Positions 11,058-20,409 are shown, numbered from the stretch's first letter. The stretch: DNA of 64,000 nt from Opitutus sp. GAS368 (GCF_900104925.1 NZ_LT629735.1:3641001-3705000), one strand, 5' to 3'. The notes: generated by a model from the letters alone, not told the origin. Translations and numbers: made by a program.

Positions 11058-11620
11058 ACTCGTTCCGCCCGAAGACGGGCACGCTGGAGCAGTGGAACGC
11101 GGCCTATGTCCGCGTGGAGGACTACCTGCGCGCGCACCGGATCCACAACCGCCTGCACCAGAGCCGGCTCATCCAGCGCGTGCTCAGCGCGGCCGCCGGC
11201 CGGCATGAGCAGAACCCCGCCCTGAACCCGGTCACGCTGGCGATCGAGGAGACCGACCGCGTGATGGACGGCTGGTTCGCCGAGCTGCTCGGGGAAAAGG
11301 GCCTGCCGCACGACCGCATCGCCGCGGAGGGGCGTGTCGCCCTGCTGGTGTCGGACGGCACCTCGCGCTGGCCGTTCGCCTTCCTCGACGACCAGAACAT
11401 TCCCGCCGAATTCGCGTCGGCCATGAAACAGGGTTCGCTCCAGGCCGGGCCCGACCTGGCGGTGTCGAGCATGGTGCCGCGTGACATCGACCTCGGCGCG
11501 ATCACCGAGGCGGCCGGCCAGACCCTCGAGCGCATCGAAAGCCTGCCCGTCCTGCGCGTCGTTCTGCTGTGGGCGGTCTTCCTCGCGGTGCTGACGGCCG
11601 TGTTCTTCGCCACCCGCTGA
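11033..11620 (+). CDS. Unknown single-pass membrane protein between opgG and opgH
   Basis: 195 residues starting at ATG 11033, inside the last 25 bases of opgG, so translation is probably coupled. The N-terminal 160 residues are soluble and helical (YVRVEDYLRAHRIHNRLHQ). They are followed by GRVALLVSDGTSRWPFAFL and a C-terminal transmembrane helix (VLRVVLLWAVFLAVLTAVFF). With a C-terminal anchor and no signal peptide, the bulk should face the cytoplasm. It ends two bases before opgH. I do not recognise a family. Position suggests an accessory factor or regulator of periplasmic glucan synthesis. Confidence 0.8.
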   Translation: MELSLESLNSFRPKTGTLEQWNAAYVRVEDYLRAHRIHNRLHQSRLIQRVLSAAAGRHEQNPALNPVTLAIEETDRVMDGWFAELLGEKGLPHDRIAAEGRVALLVSDGTSRWPFAFLDDQNIPAEFASAMKQGSLQAGPDLAVSSMVPRDIDLGAITEAAGQTLERIESLPVLRVVLLWAVFLAVLTAVFFATR

Positions 11621-11622
11621 CC

Positions 11623-13773
11623 ATGGCCGCGCTATTCACCGTCGAACAGGTTGACCGCACCCGGGTGGGCCGGCGCCGGGCGACCTTTTTCACGCTCACC
11701 TTCCTCCTGACGAGCCTGGCGACGTGGTTCATGGCCGACCTGCTGTGGCGCGATGGCATGACGCCAATCGAGTGGATCGTGCTGGTCCTTTTCGTCATCC
11801 TGTTCGCACACATCGCGGTCGGGTTCAGCACGGCGCTGCTCGGCCTCTACGTGCTGAACCGCAACGGCGATCCCTACCGCATTACGCGTTCGATCGAGGG
11901 CGAGCCGCTCGCCAGCCTGCCGCTCGCCTCGACGGCCATCGTGATGCCGGTCTTCAACGAGGACCCGAGCCGCGTGTTCGAAGGGCTGCGCGTCATCTAC
12001 CGTTCGCTCGAGTTGTCCGGCCGGCTCGAGAATTTCGACTTCTTCATCCTCAGCGATTCGAACAACCCGAACAACTGGATCCAGGAGGAAGTGGCCTGGG
12101 TGGAGCTCTGCAAGCAGCTGAACGGCTTCGGCCGGATCTTTTACCGGAAGCGCCGTATCTCCATCAACAAGAAGAGCGGCAACGTCGCCGACTTCCTGCG
12201 TCGCTGGGGCCGGAAGTATCGTTATGCCGCCGTGCTCGACGCCGACAGCATCATGACCGGCGAGTCGCTGATCCGGCTGGTGGCGATGATGGAGCGCAAC
12301 CCCAAGGTCGGCATCCTGCAGACCGCACCGCGCATCGTGAACGGCGTCACGCTCTATTCGCGCCTGCAGCAGTTTTCCAACCGGCTTTACAGCCCTTTGT
12401 TTCTCGCCGGCCTGAACTACTGGCACCAGGGGGAGAGCAATTTCTGGGGCCACAACGCCGTCATCCGCGTGGCGCCCTTCATGGAACACGCCGCGCTGCC
12501 GGACCTGCCCGGCCGGGAGCCCTTCGGCGGCCGCATTCTCAGCCATGATTTTGTCGAGGCGGCGCTGATGCGCCGCGCCGGCTGGCGCGTGTGGCTGGCT
12601 TACGACCTGGAGGGCAGCTACGAGGAGGGCCCGCCGACCCTGATCGACAGCGCCAAGCGTGATCGCCGCTGGTGCCAGGGCAACCTGCAGCACAGCTGGC
12701 TGCTGTTTGCGCGCGGCTTTCATCCGGTCAACCGGGTGCACCTGTTGATGGGGATCATGGGCTACGTGGCCTCACCGCTGTGGATGCTCTTCCTGCTGAT
12801 CAGCAGCATCCACACATTCCGCGAAGTGCTGGCGGGCAGCTACCACATCTACCACGCCGAGGCCTACGTGTCGTTTTTCGGTTACACCATGGAGGTGCCG
12901 GAGGCGTTTGCGCTGTTTCTCTTCACCTTGTTGCTGCTGTTCCTGCCGAAGATCATCAGCGTGATCATCGAGATCAAAAACCGCCGCGCCGCGGCCTATG
13001 GCGGACCGTTCCGGTTGATCGGCAGCACGCTGCTCGAGGTGGCGGTGTCCACGCTGCTGGCGCCCATCAACATGATGTTCAACACGAAGTTCGTGCTCTA
13101 CATCCTGCTCGGGCAGGGCGTCGCGTGGGTGACCCAGCGCCGCGAGGCGAGCGAGGACACGGACTGGCGCGAGGCCATCATCACACACGCGGGGCAGACG
13201 GCCTTCGGGATCGTGTGGGGCGTATCGGCTTTCATCCTGATGCCGTCCTTCTTCTGGTGGCTGAGCCCGGTGCTCGCGGGCCTGGTGCTGTCCGCCCCGC
13301 TGTCGATCTTCCTCGGCAAGGCCAGCTTTGGCCGCCGCGCCCGGGAACTCGGGCTTTTCCTCACGCCCGATGAAACCCAGCCGCCGCAGGAACTCATCCG
13401 TCTGCAGCGGCACCTGGAGGAATGTTACCGGCACATGCAGCCGATCCCGCCGCTGCGTGACGACTACGGCCTGCTGCAGGCGGTGCTCGACCCCTACGTG
13501 AATGCCGCGCATGTGTCGCTCCTGCGGCAGCGGCAGGGCAGCCTCGCGGTGCGCTCCTACTTTCTGGGGCTGCGGCGGAAGCTGCTGGCCGAGGGGCCGG
13601 CCAACCTCACGCACCGCGAGAAGATGGCGCTGCTGCTCGATGCGGAGTCGATGATCTGGCTGCACGAGCAGCTGTGGAAGCAGCCCGCCGAGCAGCTCTC
13701 GGAATGGTGGCGGCTGGCGATGCGCCAATACAACGTGCTCACCGCGACGCCGGTGACGGCGCTCTACCGCTAG
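11623..13773 (+). CDS. opgH: Glucans biosynthesis glucosyltransferase H
   Basis: 716-residue inner-membrane GT2 enzyme polymerising the beta-1,2 glucan backbone from UDP-glucose (MdoH/OpgH). Two N-terminal membrane helices (residues about 20-70) precede the catalytic domain. That domain shows TAIVMPVFNEDPSRVFEGL, the acidic DADSIMTGES motif, ESNFWGHNAVIR and the QxxRW motif RDRRWCQGNLQH. C-terminal membrane segments (FALFLFTLLLLFLPKIIS and later) form the export channel. The N-terminal cytoplasmic extension of E. coli OpgH is absent, making this one about 130 residues shorter. The ATG follows the preceding stop by two bases. Confidence 0.95.
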   Translation: MAALFTVEQVDRTRVGRRRATFFTLTFLLTSLATWFMADLLWRDGMTPIEWIVLVLFVILFAHIAVGFSTALLGLYVLNRNGDPYRITRSIEGEPLASLPLASTAIVMPVFNEDPSRVFEGLRVIYRSLELSGRLENFDFFILSDSNNPNNWIQEEVAWVELCKQLNGFGRIFYRKRRISINKKSGNVADFLRRWGRKYRYAAVLDADSIMTGESLIRLVAMMERNPKVGILQTAPRIVNGVTLYSRLQQFSNRLYSPLFLAGLNYWHQGESNFWGHNAVIRVAPFMEHAALPDLPGREPFGGRILSHDFVEAALMRRAGWRVWLAYDLEGSYEEGPPTLIDSAKRDRRWCQGNLQHSWLLFARGFHPVNRVHLLMGIMGYVASPLWMLFLLISSIHTFREVLAGSYHIYHAEAYVSFFGYTMEVPEAFALFLFTLLLLFLPKIISVIIEIKNRRAAAYGGPFRLIGSTLLEVAVSTLLAPINMMFNTKFVLYILLGQGVAWVTQRREASEDTDWREAIITHAGQTAFGIVWGVSAFILMPSFFWWLSPVLAGLVLSAPLSIFLGKASFGRRARELGLFLTPDETQPPQELIRLQRHLEECYRHMQPIPPLRDDYGLLQAVLDPYVNAAHVSLLRQRQGSLAVRSYFLGLRRKLLAEGPANLTHREKMALLLDAESMIWLHEQLWKQPAEQLSEWWRLAMRQYNVLTATPVTALYR

Positions 13774-13818
13774 CCGCGCCGGCTTGTCGGGTCGGAGCCT
13801 TGGCGGAGACGGATATCG

Positions 13819-14469
13819 CTAGCGGACGTTGCCGTAGGCGCTGACAACGATCTCCTGGCCCGACGCCGCCTGGCCCAGGATGCGGAAGGCGGCATTGGCC
13901 GGCTGCACGGTCTCCGGCGGTTTCAGGTAAACGCGGTAACGCCGGCCGGCCTCGACGGTCTCGAGGCGGGCGGCAAAGTCGCCGCTGGTGGGCTGCACGC
14001 GGGTGAAGTTGATCTGCAGGCCCGGGATGACCGCCAGGTCGACGGACTTTTCCACCGCCGGCTCGTGGAGTTTCCACGCCACGCTGCGCGGCGAGAGGAC
14101 CACGAGTTCCGGCACCTCGATCCGCACCAGCAGGCGCACGGGCTCGGGGCTTTCATCGGTCACCACCTTGATGCGCCGCTCATACAGTCCCAGCCGGTCG
14201 CCCACATGGAAGTTCGTCTTGATGACGCCGCTCGCCCCCGGCGCGTAGACCTGCCGGTCAGCCGCGGCGTCCAGGCAGTCGCAGTTGCTTTCCACCTCGA
14301 GAATGGTGACCGGCTTGTGGCCGGTGTTGGTGAATTGGAAGACGGCGTCCTGGGTGGCTTGGAAGGGCGCGGTGGTGAAGTCGAGGGTCTGCGCCTTCCA
14401 TTCCAGTGCCGCCCCGGGCAGCACGGCAGCGGCGAACAAACAGCAGAGCAAGGGGCGGCGCAGGATCAT
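13819..14469 (-). CDS. DUF1573-domain secreted protein
   Basis: 216 residues with signal peptide MILRRPLLCCLFAAAVLPGA. The DUF1573 (PF07610) pattern is clear: FQFTNTGHKPVTILEVESNC, then CDCLDA and YAPGASGVIKTNFHVGDRLG. The family is an ASPM/MSP-like Ig fold common in Bacteroidetes, Planctomycetes and Verrucomicrobiota; its biochemical role is unknown. It is convergent with opgH and downstream of the Hpt gene on the same strand (24-base gap), so the two may be co-transcribed. Confidence 0.85.
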   Translation of the reverse strand: MILRRPLLCCLFAAAVLPGAALEWKAQTLDFTTAPFQATQDAVFQFTNTGHKPVTILEVESNCDCLDAAADRQVYAPGASGVIKTNFHVGDRLGLYERRIKVVTDESPEPVRLLVRIEVPELVVLSPRSVAWKLHEPAVEKSVDLAVIPGLQINFTRVQPTSGDFAARLETVEAGRRYRVYLKPPETVQPANAAFRILGQAASGQEIVVSAYGNVR

Positions 14470-14493
14470 GGCGACAGGACAGGGGCAGGAGGT

Positions 14494-14853
14494 TTATGTG
14501 CCGGCCAGTTGCTTCAGGGCCTCGACCACCCGGGCAAAGTGGAGTTTGAGCTCGGGCAAGGCGGCACTGGCGGCCGCCAGGTTGTTGGCCTTGGCGTGAC
14601 TTTCTATCTCTTGGGCGATCCGGGCAAATTCCTGGGCCCCGAAATTCCCCGAGCTGCCCTTGATGCTATGCGCGGCGCGAATGACCAGCGAAGCATCCGC
14701 TTTGGCCAGCGCTTCCTCCATTTGCGCCAGCTGCCTTGGCGTGTCCGCCAGGTAGATGGCGATGAGCTCACGCAGGAATTCCGAGTCACCCTCCGGACTG
14801 AGGTCGCGCAGCGCCTGGATGGCGTCCGGATTAAGTGTCGGACTGGTCGTCAT
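14494..14853 (-). CDS. Stand-alone Hpt (histidine phosphotransfer) protein
   Basis: 119-residue all-helical protein. The phosphoacceptor His is in RAAHSIKGSSGNFGA, the hallmark of Hpt domains (PF01627), preceded by LRELIAIYLADTPRQLAQM. It relays phosphate between a hybrid histidine kinase receiver domain and a final response regulator. No kinase is adjacent. The hybrid kinase/CheY/cyclase cluster at 59189-63589 is one possible partner within this window, but that is inference. Confidence 0.92.
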   Translation of the reverse strand: MTTSPTLNPDAIQALRDLSPEGDSEFLRELIAIYLADTPRQLAQMEEALAKADASLVIRAAHSIKGSSGNFGAQEFARIAQEIESHAKANNLAAASAALPELKLHFARVVEALKQLAGT

Positions 14854-14925
14854 AAGAGTGCTGGAATTAACAACGCATTAGCCATTTATGGCAACTGTCT
14901 GCGCCTAGGGCAAGTAGCTCATTTT

Positions 14926-14937
14926 ATGATGCATCAT
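14926..14937. promoter_or_regulatory. 12-bp perfect palindrome upstream of metK
   Basis: ATGATGCATCAT lies in the 147-base gap between the Hpt gene and metK, about 64 bases upstream of the metK ATG. It could be an operator or chance. No SAM- or SAH-riboswitch consensus was recognised in this leader. Confidence 0.2.
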
Positions 14938-15000
14938 GCAATCCGTATACGTTGATAATCTCCTTGCACGAGAGGGCGCCGCGCTCTTTCTTACCCGCTT

Positions 15001-16167
15001 ATGGCAAAATCCTTTGTTTTCTCCTCTGAGTCCGTGGGCGAAGGGCATCCCGACAAAGTCGCGGATCTCATCTCCGACAGCGTGCTGGACGCCTGCCTGG
15101 CGCAGGACCGTAACAGCCGCGTGGCCTGCGAGACCATGGTCAAGTCGAACATGGTGATCCTCGCCGGCGAAATCACCACGAAGGCCAAACTGAATTACGA
15201 GGCCATCGTCCGCGCGGCCATCCGCGAGATCGGCTATGTGAACAAGGACGACGTGTTTCACGCCGACTCCGTTTTCATCAACAATTACCTGACCGCCCAG
15301 TCGCCCGATATTGCGCAGGGCGTCGACGCCAAGAAGGCCAAGGGCAAGAAGACCGCCGAGCAGGGCGCCGGCGACCAGGGCCTGATGTTTGGCTACGCCT
15401 GCAATGAGACCCCGGAGCTCATGCCGACGCCGGTGATGTTCGCCCACCGTCTGGGCCGCAAACTCACGCAGCTCCGCAAGAGCGGCAAGGTCGAGTGGCT
15501 CCGCCCGGACGCGAAATCCCAGGTCTCCATCCGCTATGAGAACGACAAGCCGGTCGCCGTGGAAAACGTCGTCATCTCCACCCAACACACCGCCGATGTC
15601 TCGCACAGGCAGATCGAGTCCTACCTGATCGAGAACGTCATCAAGAAGGTCATTCCGGCCCGCATGCTGACGAAGAAGACCCACTTCCTGATCAACCCGA
15701 CCGGCCGCTTCGTCATCGGCGGCCCGCAAGGCGACTCCGGCCTCACCGGCCGCAAGATCATCGTCGACACCTATGGCGGCTGGGGCCGCCACGGTGGCGG
15801 CGCCTTCTCCGGCAAGGATCCGTCCAAGGTCGACCGTTCCGCCGCCTACATGTGCCGCTGGGTCGCCAAGAATATCGTGGCCTCGGGCCTCGCCGACATC
15901 GCCGAGCTGCAGGTCGCCTACGCCATCGGCCATCCCGAGCCGGTCAGCGTCTATGTGGACACCATGGGCACGGGCAAGGTGCGCGACGAGAAGATCGCCA
16001 AGGCCGTCACCAAGGTCTTCGGCTTCAAGCCCGCCGACATCACCCGCCAGCTCAACCTGCTGCGCCCGATTTACCGCTCGACCACCAACTACGGCCATTT
16101 CGGCAAGGCCGGCCTCCCGTGGGAGCAGACCAACAAGGTCGCCGCCCTCCGCGCCGCCATCAAATAA
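15001..16167 (+). CDS. metK: S-adenosylmethionine synthetase
   Basis: 388-residue cytosolic enzyme making S-adenosylmethionine from methionine and ATP. Signatures are the start [20 protein letters not shown], the [12 protein letters not shown] hexapeptide-type motif, and [20 protein letters not shown] plus [19 protein letters not shown]. Length matches the family (380-400). The insertion [14 protein letters not shown], just before the GDQG motif, is common in this clade. It is followed after 19 bases by ahcY, so synthesis and recycling of the methyl donor are coupled in one operon. Confidence 0.98.
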   Translation: MAKSFVFSSESVGEGHPDKVADLISDSVLDACLAQDRNSRVACETMVKSNMVILAGEITTKAKLNYEAIVRAAIREIGYVNKDDVFHADSVFINNYLTAQSPDIAQGVDAKKAKGKKTAEQGAGDQGLMFGYACNETPELMPTPVMFAHRLGRKLTQLRKSGKVEWLRPDAKSQVSIRYENDKPVAVENVVISTQHTADVSHRQIESYLIENVIKKVIPARMLTKKTHFLINPTGRFVIGGPQGDSGLTGRKIIVDTYGGWGRHGGGAFSGKDPSKVDRSAAYMCRWVAKNIVASGLADIAELQVAYAIGHPEPVSVYVDTMGTGKVRDEKIAKAVTKVFGFKPADITRQLNLLRPIYRSTTNYGHFGKAGLPWEQTNKVAALRAAIK

Positions 16168-16186
16168 CCCTTATCCCTCCACCATT

Positions 16187-17611
16187 ATGGCTACCACCAC
16201 CACCGCCGGCGCCACCGATTTCAAGGTCAAGGACATCACCCTGGCCGATTGGGGTCGCAAGGAAATCTCCGTCGCCGAGCACGAGATGCCCGGCCTGATC
16301 TCCGTTCGCAAGAAGTTCGGCCCGTCGAAGCCGCTCGCCGGCGTCCGTATCACCGGCTCGCTGCACATGACGATCCAGACGGCCGTCCTCATCGAGACGC
16401 TCAAGGAGCTCGGCGCCGACGTGCGCTGGTGCTCGTGCAATATTTTCTCGACGCAGGACCATGCGGCCTCGGCCATCGCCAAATCCGGCACGCCCGTCTT
16501 CGCCTGGAAGGGCGAGACGCTCGAGGAATACTGGGACCTGACGCTCCACGCCATTTCGTTTCCCGGCGGCAAGGGTCCGCAGCTTGTCGTCGACGACGGC
16601 GGCGACGTTACCCTGCTCATCCACAAGGGATGCGAACTCGAAGAGGGCAGCGATTGGGTCAACACCCCGTCCACCTCCCACGAGGAGCAGGTCATCAAGA
16701 ACGTGCTCAAGAAGGTCCACAAGGAGGACCCGCTTCGCTGGACGACCATCGCGAAGGAGTGGAAGGGCGTCTCCGAGGAGACGACCACCGGCGTGCACCG
16801 CCTCTACCAGATGCTCGAGAAGGGCAAACTCCGCGTCCCGGCCATCAACGTCAACGACTCGGTCACCAAGTCGAAGTTCGACAACCTCTACGGCTGCCGC
16901 GAGTCGCTCGGCGACGGTCTGAAGCGCGCCACCGACGTCATGATCGCCGGCAAGGTCGCCTGCGTTTGCGGCTACGGCGACGTCGGCAAGGGCTCGGCGT
17001 TTTCGCTCAAGGGCTTCGGCGCCCGCGTCATCGTCACCGAGATCGACCCTATCAACGCCCTGCAGGCCGCGATGGAGGGCTTTGAGGTCAACACGATCGA
17101 GTCCACGCTCGGCACGGCCGACATCTACGTCACCACGACGGGCAACAAGGACATCATCACGCTCGAGCACATGCGCGCGATGAAGGACCAGGCCATCGTT
17201 TGCAACATCGGCCATTTCGACAACGAGATCCAGGTCGACAAGCTCAACGCCTCCGATGCCAGGCGCACGAACATCAAGCCCCAATACGACATGTATACGT
17301 TCCCGCAGGGGAACAGCATCTACCTGCTCGCCGAGGGCCGCCTGGTGAACCTCGGTTGCGCCACCGGCCACCCGTCGTTCGTCATGTCGAACAGCTTCAC
17401 CAACCAGACGCTGGCGCAGCTCGACCTGTGGAAGAACCGCGCCACCTACAAGGTGAACGTCTACCGCCTGCCGAAGCACCTCGACGAGGAGGTCGCCCGC
17501 CTGCACCTCGAGAAGATCGGCGTCGTGCTGACGAAGCTCACCAAGGCCCAGGCCGAATACCTGGGCGTGCCGGTCGAGGGTCCTTACAAGCCGGAACATT
17601 ATCGTTATTGA
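16187..17611 (+). CDS. ahcY: Adenosylhomocysteinase (SAH hydrolase)
   Basis: 474-residue NAD-dependent enzyme splitting S-adenosylhomocysteine into homocysteine and adenosine. Motifs are [16 protein letters not shown] and [12 protein letters not shown] near the N-terminus, the NAD-binding [20 protein letters not shown], and the conserved C-terminus PYKPEHYRY. It contains the roughly 40-residue insertion of the long bacterial/plant form. ATG 16187 gives the standard N-terminus, preceded by an Ala/Thr-rich tip ([12 protein letters not shown]). It is the second gene of the metK operon and ends just before an intrinsic terminator. Confidence 0.98.
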   Translation: MATTTTAGATDFKVKDITLADWGRKEISVAEHEMPGLISVRKKFGPSKPLAGVRITGSLHMTIQTAVLIETLKELGADVRWCSCNIFSTQDHAASAIAKSGTPVFAWKGETLEEYWDLTLHAISFPGGKGPQLVVDDGGDVTLLIHKGCELEEGSDWVNTPSTSHEEQVIKNVLKKVHKEDPLRWTTIAKEWKGVSEETTTGVHRLYQMLEKGKLRVPAINVNDSVTKSKFDNLYGCRESLGDGLKRATDVMIAGKVACVCGYGDVGKGSAFSLKGFGARVIVTEIDPINALQAAMEGFEVNTIESTLGTADIYVTTTGNKDIITLEHMRAMKDQAIVCNIGHFDNEIQVDKLNASDARRTNIKPQYDMYTFPQGNSIYLLAEGRLVNLGCATGHPSFVMSNSFTNQTLAQLDLWKNRATYKVNVYRLPKHLDEEVARLHLEKIGVVLTKLTKAQAEYLGVPVEGPYKPEHYRY

Positions 17612-17621
17612 ATCCTTTCAA

Positions 17622-17649
17622 CGCCGCGGAGTAATCCGCGGCGTTTTTT
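17622..17649 (+). terminator. Intrinsic terminator of the metK-ahcY operon
   Basis: Perfect 9-base-pair GC stem (CGCCGCGGA / TCCGCGGCG) with a GTAA loop, followed directly by six Ts. It begins ten bases after the ahcY stop codon. This is the clearest Rho-independent terminator in the window. Confidence 0.93.
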
Positions 17650-17650
17650 A

Positions 17651-17731
17651 TGTAGGGCGGGATCTCCGCATCCCGCCTGCGGGCGAAAATGACATCATGT
17701 TCAAGGCGGGATGCGGAGATCCCGCCCTACA
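17651..17731. repeat. GTAG-headed inverted repeat pair (GGCGGGAT family)
   Basis: Perfect 26-base arms starting GTAGGGCGGGATCTCCGC and its inverse, with a 27-base centre. Each arm is itself a stem-loop (GGCGGGAT/ATCCCGCC) headed by GTAG. This is the REP-doublet (REPIN) architecture. It occupies the gap between the ahcY terminator and the cupin gene and ends about ten bases before the cupin ATG. Confidence 0.85.
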
Positions 17732-17740
17732 CCCAACTCC

Positions 17741-18103
17741 ATGGCCCGACTCATCCCCAAACCCACCGTCATCGAAGCCGCCGGCAACAAGCCCAAGCTC
17801 ATCGAGGAATTCTTCGGCCGCGTGAACAGCGGCACGGTCGCCACCAGCATCGCCCGGATGCGCAGCCCAGGCGGCTGGGTCGAGCCCGGCCAGACGCCCG
17901 AGTTCGACGAATACACCGTCGTGCTGCGCGGCGAGCTGCAGGTGAAGACCAAGGCCGCCACGTTTACGGTCAAGGCCGGCCAGGCCATCCACGCGCCGTC
18001 GGGCAAGTGGGTGCAATACAGCACGCCCAATCCCGACGGCGCCGAATACATCGCAGTCTGCCTGCCGGCCTTCGCGCCGGGCACGGTGCATCGCGATTCG
18101 TAG
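17741..18103 (+). CDS. Small cupin-domain protein
   Basis: 120 residues, a single cupin barrel (PF07883 type): EFDEYTVVLRGELQVKT and GQAIHAPSGKWVQYSTPNPDG. The metal-site pattern is partial, since only one His is evident in the second motif and Glu residues dominate the first, so catalysis is uncertain. Members often bind small metabolites or sugars. It starts at ATG 17741; the upstream in-frame ATG at 17711 lies inside the palindromic repeat and is rejected. Substrate cannot be assigned. Confidence 0.8.
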   Translation: MARLIPKPTVIEAAGNKPKLIEEFFGRVNSGTVATSIARMRSPGGWVEPGQTPEFDEYTVVLRGELQVKTKAATFTVKAGQAIHAPSGKWVQYSTPNPDGAEYIAVCLPAFAPGTVHRDS

Positions 18104-18154
18104 GGCCGGGCGGTTTTTGCTTTCCTCGTTCCGGGCTGAAGGGAGACTGCCGGC

Positions 18155-19366
18155 ATGCGCCCCTTATTCGCTCTGTTCGCCTTCGCGGCCGGCGGGCTGA
18201 TTCATGCCGCTGATTCCGTCTCCCTGCTGAAGCCCGCCCGGGTCTTTGACGGCGAGACCCTGCACCTGGGCTGGGCGGTGTTGGTGAGTGGGGACAAAAT
18301 CGCGGCGGTCGGCCCCCTGGCCGATCTCAAGGTTCCGGCCGACGCCAAGGTGGTGGCGCTATCCGGGCAAACCCTGCTGCCCGGGCTGATCGACGCTCAC
18401 TCGCATGTGCTGCTTCACCCCTACAACGAGACGCCGTGGAATGACCAGGTGGCGCACGAGTCCGAGGCCCTGCGTGTCGCCCGGGCGACGAATCATCTTC
18501 GCCGCACGCTGCTCGCCGGCTTCACGACGATCCGCGACCTTGGCACCGAGGGCGCAGGCTACGCGGATGTCGGGCTCAAGCAGGCGGTGGAGCAGGGGAT
18601 CATTCCCGGGCCGCGCATGCTGGTCGTGACCAAGGCCATTGTCGCCACCGGCAGCTACGGGCCCAAGGGTTACGCGGCCAAATGGCACGTCTCGCAGGGA
18701 GCCGAGGAGGCCGATGGGGACAACCTCATCCGCGTCGTGCGTGACCAGATCGGCCATGGGGCGGACTGGGTCAAGGTCTATGCCGACTACCGCTGGGGCC
18801 CGTCGAATCAGGCGGCGCCGACTTTCTCGCTGGAGGAATTGAAACTGATCGTCGAGACCGCGCGGAGCAGCGGCCGGCCGGTGGCGGCCCATTCCACGAC
18901 ACCCGAAGGCATGCGCCGGGCGGTGCTGGCGGGCGTCGAGACCATCGAGCACGGCAGCAACGGCATGCCGGAGACTTTCAAGCTGATGAAGGAGCATGGC
19001 GTCGCCCTCATCCCGACGCTCGCCGCCACGGGCGCCCGGCCGGGGGCCAAGGAGGCGTTTCAAGCCGCTTTGGCGGCCGGGGTCACGATCGGCAACGGCA
19101 GCGACGTCGGCGTGTTCGCCCACGGCGAGAACGCCCTTGAACTGGACGCCATGGTGCGGTTCGGCCTGCCGCCGCTTGACGCCCTCCGTGCCGCCACCTC
19201 GGTCAACGCGCGAATCCTGCACCTGGAGGACAAGATCGGCCGCATTGCCCCGGGATTGCTCGCCGATCTCATCGCGGTTGAGGGCGATCCGGCCCAGGAC
19301 ATCTCCGCTCTGCACCGCGTCGCCTTCGTGATGAAGGGCGGGGTGGTTTACAAGCCGACGCCGTGA
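18155..19366 (+). CDS. Secreted amidohydrolase (imidazolonepropionase/prolidase-like)
   Basis: 403 residues with a signal peptide (MRPLFALFAFAAGGLIHAADS). Amidohydrolase-superfamily metal ligands are visible: HxH in LIDAHSHVLLH, the bridging Lys candidate in WVKVYADYR, His in VAAHSTTPEG, His in TIEHGSNG and the final Asp in GNGSDVGVFAHGEN. The C-terminal composite domain returns as GLLADLIAVEGDP. Such secreted relatives hydrolyse Xaa-Pro dipeptides or other amides; the substrate here is not predictable. Stand-alone gene, convergent with the ABC ATPase. Confidence 0.85.
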   Translation: MRPLFALFAFAAGGLIHAADSVSLLKPARVFDGETLHLGWAVLVSGDKIAAVGPLADLKVPADAKVVALSGQTLLPGLIDAHSHVLLHPYNETPWNDQVAHESEALRVARATNHLRRTLLAGFTTIRDLGTEGAGYADVGLKQAVEQGIIPGPRMLVVTKAIVATGSYGPKGYAAKWHVSQGAEEADGDNLIRVVRDQIGHGADWVKVYADYRWGPSNQAAPTFSLEELKLIVETARSSGRPVAAHSTTPEGMRRAVLAGVETIEHGSNGMPETFKLMKEHGVALIPTLAATGARPGAKEAFQAALAAGVTIGNGSDVGVFAHGENALELDAMVRFGLPPLDALRAATSVNARILHLEDKIGRIAPGLLADLIAVEGDPAQDISALHRVAFVMKGGVVYKPTP

Positions 19367-19375
19367 GCGGGCGCT

Positions 19376-20188
19376 TCAGCGGCTCACCACATCGTAGTCG
19401 GCACCGCGCCGGACGACCCGCAGCTTCGCGCCGAAGAGCCGGGACAGCGCCACCGAAGTCAGGATGCGGGCTTTCGGCCCGTCGGCCACGATGCGGCCGT
19501 CCTTCATCAGGATGACACGCTCGATCTCGGGAATCAGGTCGGCGATGTGATGCGTGACGAGGATCAGGCTCTTGCCGGCCCGCGCCAGCTTGCGCAGCAC
19601 GGTGCGGAATTCCCGCACCGCGCCGGGGTCGAGACTGGTGGTCGGTTCGTCGAGGATCAGGGCCTCGGGGTCGTGCACCAAGGCCCGGCCAATCATCGCC
19701 CGGCGCTGCTCGCCGGAGGACATGGCGGAAAGCGGTCGCGCGGCCAGGTGGCTGATCTCCAGGAAGCGCAGCAGCTCGCGGGCGCGGCGCTCATGGGCGG
19801 GCGTCGGCCGGTGGTGCGGCCACAGTCCCAGGCTGTTGAAGAAGCCGGAGAGCACCATTTCCCGGGCCGTCACCTGCCGGGACATCACCTCGTGCGATAG
19901 ATTCTGGAGCATGTCCAAGACAACGATGCCGATGCGCCGGCGGACGTCTTCCAGCGCCCAATTGTCCTGGCCGAAAAGCTGGAAGCGCATCCCGCGGAAA
20001 CCGGTTTCGGGATAGAGCTCGCAGGTGATCAGCTTGACGAGGGTGGACTTGCCCGAACCATTCGGGCCGAGGAGGGCGATATGGTCGCCACGGCGCACCT
20101 GCAGGTTGAAGCCGCGCAACACCCGCCGGTCGCCGCGGGCGACGGTGAGGTTTTGGAAATCGATCAGGAGCGGGGCGGAGGAGGGCAT
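19376..20188 (-). CDS. Stand-alone ABC transporter ATP-binding protein
   Basis: 270-residue ATPase: Walker A GPNGSGKST, signature MSSGEQRRAMI, Walker B ALILDEPTTSLD and the H-loop VTHHIADLIPE. It resembles single-domain ATPases of the YlmA/ModF-like group (LNNQVRRGD-type N-terminus with the text RGDHIALLGPNG). No permease or binding protein is adjacent, so the partner lies elsewhere or the protein acts without a transporter. ATG 20188 begins MPSSAPLLIDFQNLTVARGD. Upstream codons overlap a repeat and tRNA-Ser and are excluded. Confidence 0.85.
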   Translation of the reverse strand: MPSSAPLLIDFQNLTVARGDRRVLRGFNLQVRRGDHIALLGPNGSGKSTLVKLITCELYPETGFRGMRFQLFGQDNWALEDVRRRIGIVVLDMLQNLSHEVMSRQVTAREMVLSGFFNSLGLWPHHRPTPAHERRARELLRFLEISHLAARPLSAMSSGEQRRAMIGRALVHDPEALILDEPTTSLDPGAVREFRTVLRKLARAGKSLILVTHHIADLIPEIERVILMKDGRIVADGPKARILTSVALSRLFGAKLRVVRRGADYDVVSR

Positions 20189-20196
20189 TCCGGAAA

Positions 20197-20252
20197 TGTA
20201 GGGTCGCCGCTTGCCGGCGGACCGCGGCCCGGCGACCAGCGCCGGCCCTACA
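20197..20252. repeat. GTAG-headed inverted repeat pair (GGTCGCCG family)
   Basis: Begins TGTAGGGTCGCCGCTTG and ends GCCGGCCCTACA; both halves are GTAG-headed stem-loops in opposite orientation. A second copy, reversed, is inside the RsmB-like gene at 54013-54072. It lies between the ABC ATPase start and the tRNA gene. Confidence 0.75.
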
Positions 20253-20270
20253 TCAGCACGGAAAGAAAAA

Positions 20271-20360
20271 TGGCGGAGGGGAGAGGATTCGAACCTCCGG
20301 AAACCTTTCGGCTTCGCATCTTTAGCAAAGATGTGCCTTAAACCACTCGGCCACCCCTCC
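20271..20360 (-). tRNA. tRNA-Ser (anticodon GCU)
   Basis: On the minus strand the acceptor arm GGAGGGG pairs with CCCCTCC, followed by G and an encoded CCA. The D arm is GCCGAGTGGTTTAAGGC. The anticodon stem-loop CATCT-TTGCTAA-AGATG gives GCU (serine AGC/AGU codons). A long variable arm (class II) and a GGTTCGAATCC T arm follow. Total length is 90 nt including CCA, as expected for tRNA-Ser. Confidence 0.97.
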
Positions 20361-20409
20361 AAGAATTAAAAGGCAAGCAAAGGCGCGGCTTTGCCGAGTG
20401 CAAGGTATT

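Noticed and set aside
14854-15000. SAM or SAH riboswitch upstream of metK
   Set aside because: No SAM-I, SAM-II or SAH consensus was recognised; left as an open question.
16160-17599. 479-codon minus-strand frame across ahcY
   Set aside because: Exact antisense of ahcY; no family motifs.
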